64,000 nt of DNA from Elmis aenea (lineage: Eukaryota > Arthropoda > Insecta > Coleoptera > Elmidae). Of this stretch, positions 1 to 11,200 are shown one piece after another (within the stretch, counting starts at the first letter, position 1; each line of letters starts with the position of its first letter). Location of the stretch: positions 2,666,001 to 2,730,000 of the forward strand of contig OX393578.1 in the NCBI GenBank assembly GCA_947652605.1. The letters are read 5' to 3'. Under the pieces are notes generated by a model. That model saw only the letters and a list, made by a program, of their open reading frames with translations. It searched no databases and was not told where the DNA came from. Made by a program: the position numbers and the translations under genes.

Positions 1-365
1 AGATCCAAATTTTATAGTGGAGATAACTTTAGCGGGTTCGTATAAAGCAATAAATTACATACAGTTACATACGAACGCATGAGCAAATGTCTTGATAAAA
101 TGTTATTTAAAATTCCAAACGCATAAAACTTGCCTAATAGGACGTCGCGGTTAATGTCATAAATCAGTTTGGCTGTGAATCGAACTGCAATGAGTTTTAT
201 TGTCGTTGGTGGGAAATATTAATAGTTAATTATGGCAGATATTGACGCCCCCGACATGTTTACTGTCAATAATTACACACAGAATTCTGTGTCGAACGAA
301 CTGTGTATAAAAATGTGCCATCCATTACATTTTAGTGCCAAAGTAAATAAATAAGAATCATACAG
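1..365. other. Non-coding A+T-rich DNA
   Basis: I see no ORF of note, no tandem repeat and no element ends in this stretch. It lies directly upstream of the first satellite-like repeat block. Confidence 0.5.
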
Positions 366-800
366 CTGAAGGGACAAGAGCAATGTATTTTCATCTTTAG
401 TTTGTTCTAAAACAGGCTAAAATAATTTTATAGCTTTTCCAAATTTCGAAAAATGGGCTGAAGGGACAAGAGCAATGATTTTCATCTTTATAGTTTGTTT
501 TACAACAGCCTAAAATAATTTTATAGCTTTTCAAAATTTCGAAAAATGGTACAAGTGTACAACCTTGCATTCTTTTGGACAAAAATTATAAACTACGTAA
601 TAGTCTTTTTTTTATATTGAAGACACCCTAAGTAATACGTTTTCACGACTAGCTTGTTCAGAAATGGCCTAAAAATATTTTTATAGCTGTTCAAAATTTT
701 TAAAAAGTGCCAAGTGTAAAACTTTGCATTTTTTTTGGCGGTTTTCTTGTTTTCTAAAACTGTTAAAAACACCCCAAGCAAAGTAAACGACGTCCCCATA
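366..800 (+). repeat. Satellite-like tandem repeat, locus A (diverged)
   Basis: About three diverged units. The block CTGAAGGGACAAGAGCAATG occurs at about 367 and 459, followed each time by a Tttgtt...acagcctaaaataattttatagctttt string. Further units contain GAAGACACCCTAAGTAAT (about 620) and AAACACCCCAAGCAAAG (about 766). The order of blocks (ACACCC, GTTTGTT, GGCCTAAAA, TTCAAAATTT, TTGCATTTTTTTTGG) is the same as in the arrays near 50 and 61 kb and has the same orientation. Short ORFs here are side effects of the repeat. Confidence 0.75.
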
Positions 801-1254
801 CATTTCGGGCTCATTTTGAGCACCCTGTATACACAAAACTCTTAGGAATTTACTATTGACATACAAATATGCACCGAGAAAAAGCATTATTCCACAACAA
901 TTATTAGCATACTTAGAAATAATGTCATTTAACTTGCCATTGTTATAACGGAAATTTCTATTTCTCAAGGTTACACATTAAATATTTAAAAGGTTTACAT
1001 TTTCTTACCACTGATTACAGTAACAACAATAAAACCGTGTTTACTTCATACAAGTAATTTATCTCTTTTTAAAAGTTTAACAAAACACAGACAATCAATT
1101 CAGAATACGTATTTTTTTAAAGTTATCTACCAATATAAAAGTTGTTTAATATTTAGGGTAGCATATAGTTACTTAGTTTATTTATGATCAATAAAAACTG
1201 CTACTGACAGAGATAAGAGTCTTAAAACATTTCTAAAAGATATTACAAAAAATA
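801..1254. other. Non-coding DNA between repeat locus A and a hairpin element
   Basis: No coding or structural signal recognised. The minus-strand ORF at 681-968 runs across the repeat edge and resembles no family I know. Confidence 0.5.
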
Positions 1255-1784
1255 TACAGTGTGTCCAAGATAAGAATGCACAGCATGGGGATCTCACTTA
1301 TTATAAGAGATACAGGTTTGCTTAATTATTCCTTAGTATGAGAGGAGCCACAATCAATTTTTAAAAGTACAAAATTGCTCGTACTTAAGGTGGCATAGCA
1401 AAAAATATGAAAATGTCGAATTTCTTTTTCTCTCATAACTTTTTTGTCTTGATCATAAAAACAATTTATTTGTACTTTCTTATGGTTGATTATGGAATAA
1501 TTAAATGTGCTTTTCTCTTTCTTTTAAATGAGATGTTACTTGCTATATCTATTTTTATAAATAAGTCACAAAATGAAGAAAAATCGTATTTTGCTCATTT
1601 TTTATCAAGCTATCTATGAAAATAAAACAAAAAACAACTAATTAAATGTCAAATGATAGTTAGATACTGTTTGTGCGATGTGCGGTATCATTTATTAGAA
1701 TTTTATAGTATTGTTGTGTGATTCGATAGTCTTTGTAGCAAATTTGTTCCCCATGCTGAGCATTCTTATCTTGGACACAGTGTA
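1255..1784. mobile_element. TA-flanked palindromic MITE, about 530 bp
   Basis: The left end TACAGTGTGTCCAAGATAAG and the right end, read on the minus strand as TACACTGTGTCCAAGATAAG, are near-perfect inverted repeats. They extend about 36 bp with roughly two mismatches, up to CAGCATGGGG. Both are bounded by TA. This fits a non-autonomous Tc1/mariner-type element. The GGGGATCTCACTTATTATAA block just inside the left end recurs at 19452, 27510, 43435 and (minus) 58320, defining a family in this window. The ORF at 1407-1619 lies inside and is not a gene. Confidence 0.85.
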
Positions 1785-2632
1785 TATTTTTAATTAAACT
1801 TATTTATATCAATAAATTAGTCACTTAAATAATTTAAAGATCTATAACATGGCTGAACAATTTTTAATAATGCATTACGATAAAAACCACATCTCTGGCC
1901 ATAAAATTTGGTTTAGAAATTGTTTCCGTTAAAACGTCAATAAATATTTGTCATAATTAGCGAAATGCATATATACATACATAAGTTTCATTTTCAATTA
2001 GCATAATTGAATTAAAATTAACAAGCCTATCGACACGACTGCATGCCGGAGCTAGCAATCACTTGTTAATAATTATTTTGTTTTACAAGTCTTTTAAATT
2101 ATAGTCTAAATTGTGCAGTAATTTGTTTTTATTCGACTCGAATTAATTATATTTCACGCGTGGTAAAACAGCATTTGTCGTTTTGTGTAAGATAACTTAA
2201 GTTTCTAGCAATATACATATACGTACACGTGTTATTTAAAACCGTTGAGAATTATACGCTCCGTGGACAAACTGACATTTAATTTCAGTCGTACTGGACA
2301 ACTTTCCAACTATTTGCTCTAATGAAAAACCCATAACAGTTTAACAATGACATTACTTAGGTATTTCTGTGTTTATTAAATGCTGCTTTCAATTATCTGT
2401 TGCTTGTTAACGCATTTAGTGGTAGATTTATAAATTGACAAGTGACACACTTTGCCCACGGCGAACATCCCACCTAAACAATGTTGCGGGTAGCGAAGCA
2501 GAAAAGTAAAAATTAGCAGCGTTGCGCAACTTACAATTAGTTTAGGGGTGTGATTATTATACCAGCCCAAAATCATATGGATTCTCTCTCAATTATTGAA
2601 GATTTTCTTACAAAATTTAGCTAATTCAAGTG
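1785..2632. other. Non-coding A+T-rich DNA
   Basis: No element ends or coding potential recognised. The short minus-strand ORF at 2376-2576 has no features of a known family. Confidence 0.5.
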
Positions 2633-3367
2633 TACAGGATGGGCAAATTTCGATGTTTTCAAAATGAATCTCGGTTACTATAAGACGTTTCGAAAAACGG
2701 ACCCCGCTTCCTCGATCTCTTTTTTCGAGAAAAAGTTAACGGTGAAAACTAAAATTGGTTATCGTCTTTTGTTTTCGATTTTTTGACTTTTCGTTTTATG
2801 ACTATTTCTCGCTTGTTTATGAAAATAAAGAAAAATAATTTCGACGTTCTACTTTTTTGATAAGAATGCAGTGGCGTAGACAATTAAAAAAAATTATCGA
2901 AATTCGAGTTGTGACATAAAGTTTTATTTTTTTAAATGGAACCCATAGTAGGCTGAGGCATCACGAGAAAGAGGATTTTTTCCCCTTTCCAAAAATTACA
3001 TCATGTGGGGTCGATTTATTCATTTTCCTTACATTATAGCAAAAATTAGGTAATTTTTCGTATTTTATTTTTTTCTAGTAGTAGGCTTATGTCATTAAGA
3101 ATATACCTATTGAAACAAACTGTCATTCTGTTATTTTAACGATAATTTGACAGAAACAATCACGTTTAATTGTTGATTGTTTTTATTTTTGTACCTTAAA
3201 AACACGGAATGACTTACGAATATTACGAAAAGCATGATATGTTAGAATGTTTTATTCAATGTAATAATAATTCTGAAGCTGCAAGTGAAACTTATTTTAA
3301 TCGTTACCCATAGAGAAGACAACCTAATAAATCTATTTTGCTTCCGCCAATTTATACACACCCTGTA
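2633..3367. mobile_element. TACAGG/CCCTGTA-bounded element carrying a DUF4817-like fragment
   Basis: The left end is TACAGGATGGGCAAATTTCG and the right end is ATTTATACACACCCTGTA, giving 735 bp. Internal sequence around 2900-3030 (GTTGTGACATAAAG, then a TTTTTTTAAATGG run and a GTAGGCTGAGG block) is similar to the middle of the hairpin element at 25885-26531. The two therefore belong to related families. The right part carries a short coding fragment, annotated separately, which suggests a deletion derivative of a larger element. Confidence 0.7.
3209..3346 (+). pseudogene. DUF4817-like transposon-associated N-terminal fragment
   Basis: From the ATG at 3209 the frame reads MTYEYYEKHDMLECFIQCNN, then SEAASETYFNRYP, a stop codon (TAG, 3311-3313), then RRQPNKSIF. 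The pattern of an acidic start, a hydrophobic helix, A-A-x-x-Y, and R/P-x-R-R-x-P-N is that of the DUF4817 helix-turn-helix domain. In insects that domain is commonly found in elements with TACAGGGTG-type ends. The in-frame stop and the abrupt join to the element's right end show that it is dead. The recognition is by motif memory only. Confidence 0.65.
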
Positions 3368-4090
3368 TAAAGCATGGAAAAAATATTGTTTGTATTCAGC
3401 TAATGACTTTTCAATTTACTTTTCTATTATAGCAATTTCTGGCTTACACTTAAGCCAGTACATCAAGCTTTTAAATACTCTCTCAAAAATGATTTCATGC
3501 CTAACCGATTTCACTGTCACTAGTCAGCGTAAAGTACTTAAGTTAAGCCGTTACCATTTTTCATACATATTTGGAACTACTGAACGAAGTTCCCAAAATT
3601 TTGATTATTTAGACTTATGGACAATAATACTATCACAGGGATAATAATATTTGGCAAAATATACAAATATTTGCACAGCTACAGGTTTTATAAAAACACA
3701 ATTGTTCTGACTTTAGTTTGAGTTTAAAAAAAAAACGCTAAAACCGTAATATTTTGACAATATTGTACCCAAGTGTGGGTCACACAAAAGTAAATTTAAA
3801 AGTTACTCGTGTCTTTCCAACAGAAGTAACAATTGCTTATTTTTAGGGTGTCAGTGTAGACACATTAATCAATTGAAGAGTTACTTCTCAAGAAATCGAC
3901 TCTTTCACCCCTTGAATGAATTTTTTCAGCTAAAATTCATACCAGAGTAATTCAAGAATTTTAAAAGATGAAAATATTTAAGATTAAAACTTCCTTGTTG
4001 GAAATGTTTCCCTTTAAGAAACAAGACGTGCCCGTATAAAAACCTCAAGAACTTAAATCAAGCCCATTACCCAAAAATAAGATCATTCGA
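3368..4090. other. Non-coding DNA
   Basis: The plus-strand frame open to 3644 continues out of the mobile element and resembles nothing known. No other signal was seen. Confidence 0.45.
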
Positions 4091-4099
4091 ATAACTATC

Positions 4100-4570
4100 C
4101 CGATACAATGATATTGGTCGCAATTATCGACGGCCAACCAACCACAAGCACGCCAAATGTAAATCCAACGTCCACATGTGATCCGTCTTCGTTCTCTTTC
4201 TTCTCGCGCGGAACCCGTCTTCGGCGCGCCAGTGTAAGAAAGACAAAAGCGAGGAACAAGAAGGAGATATTGAATATCGAGGAGCGGTCGGTTTTGATCA
4301 AACGACCATAGTTTATATAGTTATGCGGGGTGACCGAGCGGTCAATAACCGGCCAAATCGCTGCCGCGGCCCGCGGAGGTGTCTTCGAATGACCCACATC
4401 CCCGACTTTTTGCGCCAGGCCTAACAGTACTGGACCCAGCCTGTATGAACGCATTCCGTCGTCATACGATGCGAATGCATGAGATTTCTGGATGTTTGGT
4501 ATGTGGAACACCGGACGATGCGTGGAGACATCTAAAGTTTCGATTCCGGCTGGAAGTCCATTAATTAATG
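4100..4570. other. G+C-rich island with open frames on both strands
   Basis: Base composition changes sharply here, with CGCG, GGCGCGCC and CCGCGGCCCGCGG strings in otherwise A+T-rich DNA. A 161-codon minus-strand frame (4580-4095) and shorter plus-strand frames are open. The predicted proteins match no family I recognise, and a G+C-rich segment has few stops by chance. A CpG-rich promoter or first exon of an unseen gene is as likely as a coding exon. Confidence 0.3.
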
Positions 4571-4726
4571 CGATCAACATAACTTGCCATGCAATTGTTT
4601 ACTTGTAATGTGGTGCACATAAACTTACGACACACTAATAAACGCGTGATATTAGTAATAACTCATTCGCACCCAAGTTTAGGACGATCCATTAAAATCG
4701 AAACCATAAGAACCTCATAAACAATA

Positions 4727-5206
4727 TACAGGGTGAGCAAATTTCGTTGTTTCTTCGTAAAATTCCAAGTCGAAAATCTTAATACAAAAATGTTGTACCA
4801 TGCTTGCTGCAGGAGATCCTCAAAATTTTGACATTCAGTCCTTTGATAAGAGTTATTATTTAACATTTGTTAATGAAAAAGCTGCGATTTGGAATAAAAA
4901 TAAATTTCGAATAGTATTTTTCCCCAGATATTGTTTTCTCTTTCAAAAATTGGTGTTGAAAATATGATAATCACTGATTTGAATGAAAATAATACACTTG
5001 GCAACATGGTCAGTAAAATTGCTGATGAAAAAATGTCCAAACGCAAATCAATGGATGTCATATTGCCAATTTTTTTTTAATGGTTCTTGAGGCCATAGAA
5101 ACTAGAAAGTATGGTACAACATTTTTGTATTATAATTTTTGACTTAGAATTTTACGAAGAACATCGCCACGTCCAGCGCTTCCGCCAATTTATACACACC
5201 CTGCAT
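4727..5206. mobile_element. TA-flanked palindromic MITE, about 480 bp
   Basis: The left end is TACAGGGTGAGCAAATTTCG and the right end is TTATACACACCCTGCATA. Inside, the left CTTCGTAAAATTCCAAGTC...AAAAATGTTGTACCAT is matched on the opposite strand by ATGGTACAACATTTTTGTAT...GACTTAGAATTTTACGAAG at about 5112-5160. The arms are diverged by small indels. The right end shares CTTCCGCCAATTTATACACA with the element at 2633-3367. The short ORFs inside are not genes. Confidence 0.8.
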
Positions 5207-7907
5207 AAAAATTAATTAGAGTACAAGCTTTGTTTTAATATTTTTTGGGTACAACTAACAGTTTTTCAATAGAATATTTAAACAACTTTGTGTTTCTATT
5301 CGTTCTCTGTAGTATTACCCATTCCATCTCACAATTCAAGTCTTAATAATGTTTTAAAGGCATCCTAGGACAATTCTAGGATGTCCTTAGAATATATCTA
5401 GGAAACAGTCGGAATTGATAGCAATTTGAGGAAAATTTGTACGTTAGACAGGACCAATGAATGCATTGTCTGGACTGTATGCACTCGCTATATATAAATT
5501 GACATCTACTATCCATAGATTGATATGTAATGAGAGACCTACAGGTGCACACACATAGACGTATGCTAATTGTGCAACATAGCCAGTAAAAGTCAGAAAT
5601 AACGAGGCAAGTCAACGCTATGTTTCCAATTATACATAACCAATGTTTATAGTGTTTATAGGTACGAAATTTTTGCAATTTTTGAAACGTCTTAGTTCCG
5701 ATTCTATTTAAAAATCTCAAGCACGTGATATCACCAACGAGTTCAAGGAAAAATTGTGTAGTTCTTACGAGTTTCTTTCAAAGCAGTCTTAATTTTCTTT
5801 TTTACCCCAATTCAAATGTTTCTGAAACCACTCTTCTTTGGCTTACCAAGCAACTGCTTGTAATTTCTTTACTGCATTTTGAATTCAATTTTTATTATTC
5901 GAATCGTTGCTCGCAGCTTATGTACCTAAACGAATTTAAACGTGATATTTTCAAAACGATTTATGGGCCAACGGTGGCTACTGCGATTGAAATTCTTGAA
6001 TAGGTTCCGGCCTTGTTATAGAAATGAATGAAAAAAAATCTTATTATCCGATACGATAATCAATCAAACATAATGAATTCGTTTAGTTTGCGCGTATGTT
6101 AATGTCCGAAGTTTTTTTTAATTCCATTTTGTAACAGAACGTCTTTCATTCACCGAAAACTAGTTTGGTGACGAAATTTCGATAACCGACCAACAGTTAA
6201 CACAGTTTTTCAATTTACCCAATTAATTAAAACAATTACTAATCGCACGACAAAACCGACGAAGCAACGCCTAATAACAAACAAAAATGCCAATAATAAT
6301 ATCGGTAAGACAATAAAACTGTGAATTCGCTGATGCTAATTAACGATTTTCTCACGTGGTTAACTACGGGATATTTTTTTTGTCCACGTTTGACAGTTAA
6401 ATTCGATACACCTGTCATAAAAAAAAGTAATTAGAGGAGATATGTCAGTTAATCCGACGCTGTGCCGTGTTACGGGCGACAGTGTAAACTTTTTTATTTA
6501 TTGCCACGTCGGAGTATAAACTAAATAATCCGTTTAATAGTTTCGAGATCAATTTGCAAAAACTATCTGTCCAAAATGTAGAAATTCAATTCGAGGTTTT
6601 TTTTAATTGACTGTATAAAGTTGCAACTAATATAACAGTTACAAACAACATACAGGTTGTTTCATTTACTTTCTTTCAATTTTTAAGTAAAACCTGCAAT
6701 ATATCAGTTTAATTTTAGTTTTGATAAAATTCTTTTTGAATTCGATTTTAAATTTTGCTGAAATTCGCTGTGTGCTTTCTATAATAAAATTCTAGTGATA
6801 GTATCTTTTTTGTATTTTAAAAGTGGTGATTTTCGAAATTTTTAATTATAGTCGCGAGTGTCGGGCATTAATTATAACGGAGCCCCAATTAATATTGCCA
6901 TTTTAATTATTTATGCCCGGCAAAGGGTTAAAACGAACAATTTATGGTGATAATACCTGCAGTTCTACATTTTCAATCGAGTTTTGCGCGAAAGAATGAT
7001 TCATTATAAGAAAACGGTAACCGAATGATTTATCACTTAGATTTAGAACACACCTTTGGATTTGTGCAATATACCGTCTCGATTTTAATCTGTAAACTAA
7101 TGAGCACATTATACACTGTTAAAACACTCGTTTATATTATATTACAACTCGCGCTCATAAATTAAGATATATTTTCAATGTTCTTTTTCAGCAATATTCA
7201 ATTAAAAGCTCATCTGCAAGTGATGCCTGTTTGAAGTACGCCTATTAATTGTTTTTTGACAATAAATGTTGTTACGTTTATTTAATAGATTCCAATGGAT
7301 TTGATGTTTTACTTAGCATTCCGGTTTCTCCGGAAATGGTAAAACGTTGCCTCTCGCCATGTACGGAGTTAATTTAACCTCGCATATTTTCAGCACAGAT
7401 ATTTTTTGGGGAATGTTTTTACAGCGTGGACCAGATACAATTTTGTAGTTACAATAATTTTTCGAAAATAAATTCATGTCTTTATATAATCTTGAAAGTT
7501 TTGTTGTATCTCTTCCTCTTTTAGTTTATATGCTTTTATTTTTGTTATATTTTTCTTTTCATCCTGTTCTATTATTTTTGTGTCATTTTGTTTTATTTAA
7601 ATTGCTATATAAATAATAAAATGATAGGCAAATTTATACTTCCTTAAAGGGTATTCTGATAGCCAACACTATTGTACTTAAAACTAAACAAGAAACAATG
7701 CTTCGTTAAAATTTTGTGCCAATTTGTACACATCCTGTGTAAAAATTTAATTAAAGGAACATTGTGAAACTAATGTTACGAACAAACCAAATTAGCCCAC
7801 TAAGTCTGTGCAACTACTGTTAGTTTGGAGTTAAATCAATGGCCGCCCTTATTAAAAACGCCATGTATTAATCTTCCCATCACTTAATTACGTTATTTTG
7901 ACCCGAT
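5207..7907. other. Long non-coding stretch
   Basis: No coding region can be supported. The ORFs at 5376-5720 (minus) and 5725-6003 (plus) have no recognisable domain and A+T-rich composition like the background. A solo right end of the TACAGG-type family (GCCAATTTGTACACATCCTG, about 7718-7737) is the only element trace seen. Confidence 0.5.
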
Positions 7908-7939
7908 ATGTTGAAATATTCGAAATTAATTAGCACTAC

Positions 7940-8085
7940 CGTACGGACTCATAAAAAAGGGGCCTCGCAACGGGGCGTTGATAATTGGACTGCTCTGCGA
8001 GGACCCCCGCGGAGTCTCTTACAACGGTGGGGCTCGCAGAACCAATCGGGGGTCCCGTATAAATGCTGTAGTAGTTTTTCACACC
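7940..8085. other. Short G+C-rich island
   Basis: A segment with GGGGCCTCGCAACGGGGCG, GGACCCCCGCGGAGTC and AATCGGGGGTCCCG stands out from the A+T-rich flank. Two overlapping plus-strand frames (7908-8090 and 7978-8241) are open but encode nothing I recognise. It could be a promoter, an exon or a degenerate element end. Confidence 0.3.
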
Positions 8086-8249
8086 TTTGACACATGCCAA
8101 TCCTTTTATAACTTTTTAAAACATATTACATATTGTGTAAATACGTCCGCTATAAAAGAACACAATCGACCATTATGCGTCCGTATTGTCGGAGGTAGCA
8201 GTTTGATAATGGAAAAGGTGCACTTATTAGCCTGGCAGTGATGTTGGAA

Positions 8250-11200
8250 CCTTTCGCGTACCACTCGCAATTAAACTTTAAATATACAGCTGACATTAAC
8301 AGTGATGTAATGATTTAAAAATTAATAACGTATTCGAGATCATTGCCAGAAGCGGGCAGTGTCGTTTACTTAAGTATATAGCCAATAAAATTGGCATCAT
8401 TAATGTGTTACTTCTGCAGTTTATTAAGATTTAGAAAAGCATTACGTAAACTGAAAGTATTTCAATCAACAGTCGATTTGTCTCGTGTAGAAACAGAAGT
8501 AAAATTAGGTTGTTCAAATGGCGTTAACAAAAATTAAATCTTGATACGTTTAGGAAGATTTTTTGAGCTAAAGTTGTGTAGCAACTTTATTGTTTTTGGA
8601 AATCAAAAGCAATGCTTTGTACAAGCTTTCCTGTTTCTCTAATAATTCTAATCAAAGAATGGCATAGCTGGGCTCTTTGTATTTTTGTGCAATAATATTG
8701 AATACACTACACTTAGGTAATGTATTTTTTGCTAAAAATTAATGGAACATCAGCAGTTGAAATAATATATTTTATTATTTTGTATATTCTTTATGAATAT
8801 TCATAACTTTTCTCCATTTTCATTTCAAAAACTTTGTGGGGTATGTTCCAACTTGCAGATTGTTTTGGCATCTTCGTGAGTTATAGAATTTCTTCCATGA
8901 AGGTTATGTTCCGGTGTTTCGAATGTATAAGTGCTGGAGCAACTTCTGGTGGATGTGAAAAGAGTTTCCAACTTTTGTACATCATTGTTGCAAGTCAATA
9001 GTGCTGGTCATTTTTGATTGGGCCTTGTTGCAGATAACTAGGTTTGCTAGAGATCAATTCATCGGCAACATTTTGATAAGAATTTCTCCTGCTTTATTCT
9101 TCATAATAGGCTCTAAGTCTTTTATAAATCCAATACCATTAAACGATAAGAATTTAGAATTAAAAAACAGATCATTCCTTAAAGCTGCAACATAATGTAC
9201 AAGTAGAAGTAGTTTTTAAACTCTTGCCACCTCTATCACACTCCTAAAATTTGCCCCATGCGATGGAACAATACTTAGGGGAAAATATTCTTTAATCATG
9301 GAGATGCCCAAACATGCCAAGAAGAATTTTTCAACGCGAAACATTGGAAATTATGTTTCTTATGCAAACATGTCCCTCTACGGCTACGCAGTCATTTTTA
9401 CACCAGTATTTTTGTGTGCAGATAACTGAAGCTTTAATGAGATTTAAATAATTGCAACTTAAACACAAGAACATTATTGAACAGATCATTATGAAAACTT
9501 GATTAATGGATTTCCAGACCTTTCAGATTTTTTAATAAAGTTCTGAAATATGAGAATTGGTTAAACAATTTTAAAATGTCATGTTGCGCAATTGTGCTAA
9601 TGGCTACTAAAATTATTCTCTAAATTTTAATTATCCTAAAAATAAAATCATTAATAACGGATTAACTAGGTCCTAGCTTAAAATATCTAATAATTGTTTA
9701 AGAAATTAATGTTAGCCAATGTTATGGAGTGTAAAATTATATTTTATATTTGCTAATGCTTTTGTAAAGTGTTGGGATTAATTAGTTACACACTTAAATT
9801 ATTAAGCGTGCCTGAAAGAGTATTTTTGAATAGTTTAAACCGAATTAACTAGTAATATGAAGTAACTATGCTGTTTATGAAATATTTTTCTTTAATATCG
9901 AGCGAAATCGTGCAAAAGTTAAAAAACAACAACATTATTGTGAGCTTTTTGAAAAATAACAGCACTTGCTAAACCCAGGCCGTTATCTATTTTTATAGGA
10001 AAGGTGAACTATTGACGGAAATTGGAATATCCATAAGGCAGGGACCGATAAGTTTTTGAATAGAGCCAAATGTAGGGCGATATCTTGTATACATTCAACA
10101 TCAGAAGGAGCGCATTTGCTGCACAAAAAGCTTTATGTGTGTAACTGTTATCTACGCGAAATATGAAAGCGGTGAAAAATCGTATGCGAGTGTTAGTTCA
10201 CAACGCTTAGCTAATTGCAGCCTAGCTTAGGACTTAATTGATATAATTTTGAACTGATTAAGTTGTGGCGGCGTAAAATGCAGGAATGCTTTACGAGGTA
10301 TTAGAAAAAAAAGCGAACAGGATATCCTCAGAATAGTTCTACATTAAATGTGCTGTGGAAATTACAGAACAGAAATGTTAATTTCTATTTCTTTTTAATC
10401 CTGAACCTTTTTTCCTTTCGTTATATTTTTTTGATTTGTTAACATGTTGACAATCTGTTGCATAATATAAACAATAAGCAAATCTGATTGCGTTAGCACA
10501 TAACCCTAAGTTTTATGTATGTATTAGTGTTGCAAATGACAGCAGAAAAATCTAGGCGTTAAATTTTTTTAGAAAAATCTGTGTATAGTCAGTCACATGT
10601 ATAAGCGTTTGTAACTTCTTTTTTAAAAGGCCCCATTATTTTTTTTAGATAAAATCAGATCTAAGATGTTCTCATCTTTCGAGCATGTTAATAATTTAAT
10701 ACTTTTAAGAACAATTTCTTCAAGAAATATGTCAAAACGTATAAGGTATTATACAACTTTTCAGTTTTTCCCCTATTTTTCCAAAGGAAATGGCCAGTGG
10801 CACGTATAACTCTGCCACACATTTAGTTTTGATGTTCTTGATGCAATAAACACAGCCTTGATCAGATTTTAGCGACAACATATCGTGACCCTCCCTAGTT
10901 AGTAAAAAAAGTTGTGCATTTGTAAATAAGAATGATTAGGAACATCAAAATTTCGTACATACAAATTTTTATGTGCCTCTTGCAGTTTGTTGGGCTTTTT
11001 TCTTCTTTGGGTTTTTCTGTATAGTTCAACATATAGGTAGGTGTTCATGGGTAAATTTTTTTAAAAAGAAATTACTTTTTAATCTTCGAGAACAGTTTTA
11101 AAATATTAGTGAAAGTTTTTAAATCTAAACTGCAATATTTTTGATGTTACAAGTGGTAGTAGACACTGATAATAAACAATTAATCATGTTTTTTTCTGGA

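Noticed and set aside
3285..3644. 119-codon plus-strand ORF
   Set aside because: Its first part is an out-of-frame reading of the DUF4817-like relic and the element's right end. The rest has no family features.
9001..9195. 64-codon plus-strand ORF and a protein-like minus-strand translation of the same area
   Set aside because: Neither strand gives a recognisable family, and the minus-strand reading is broken by stops.
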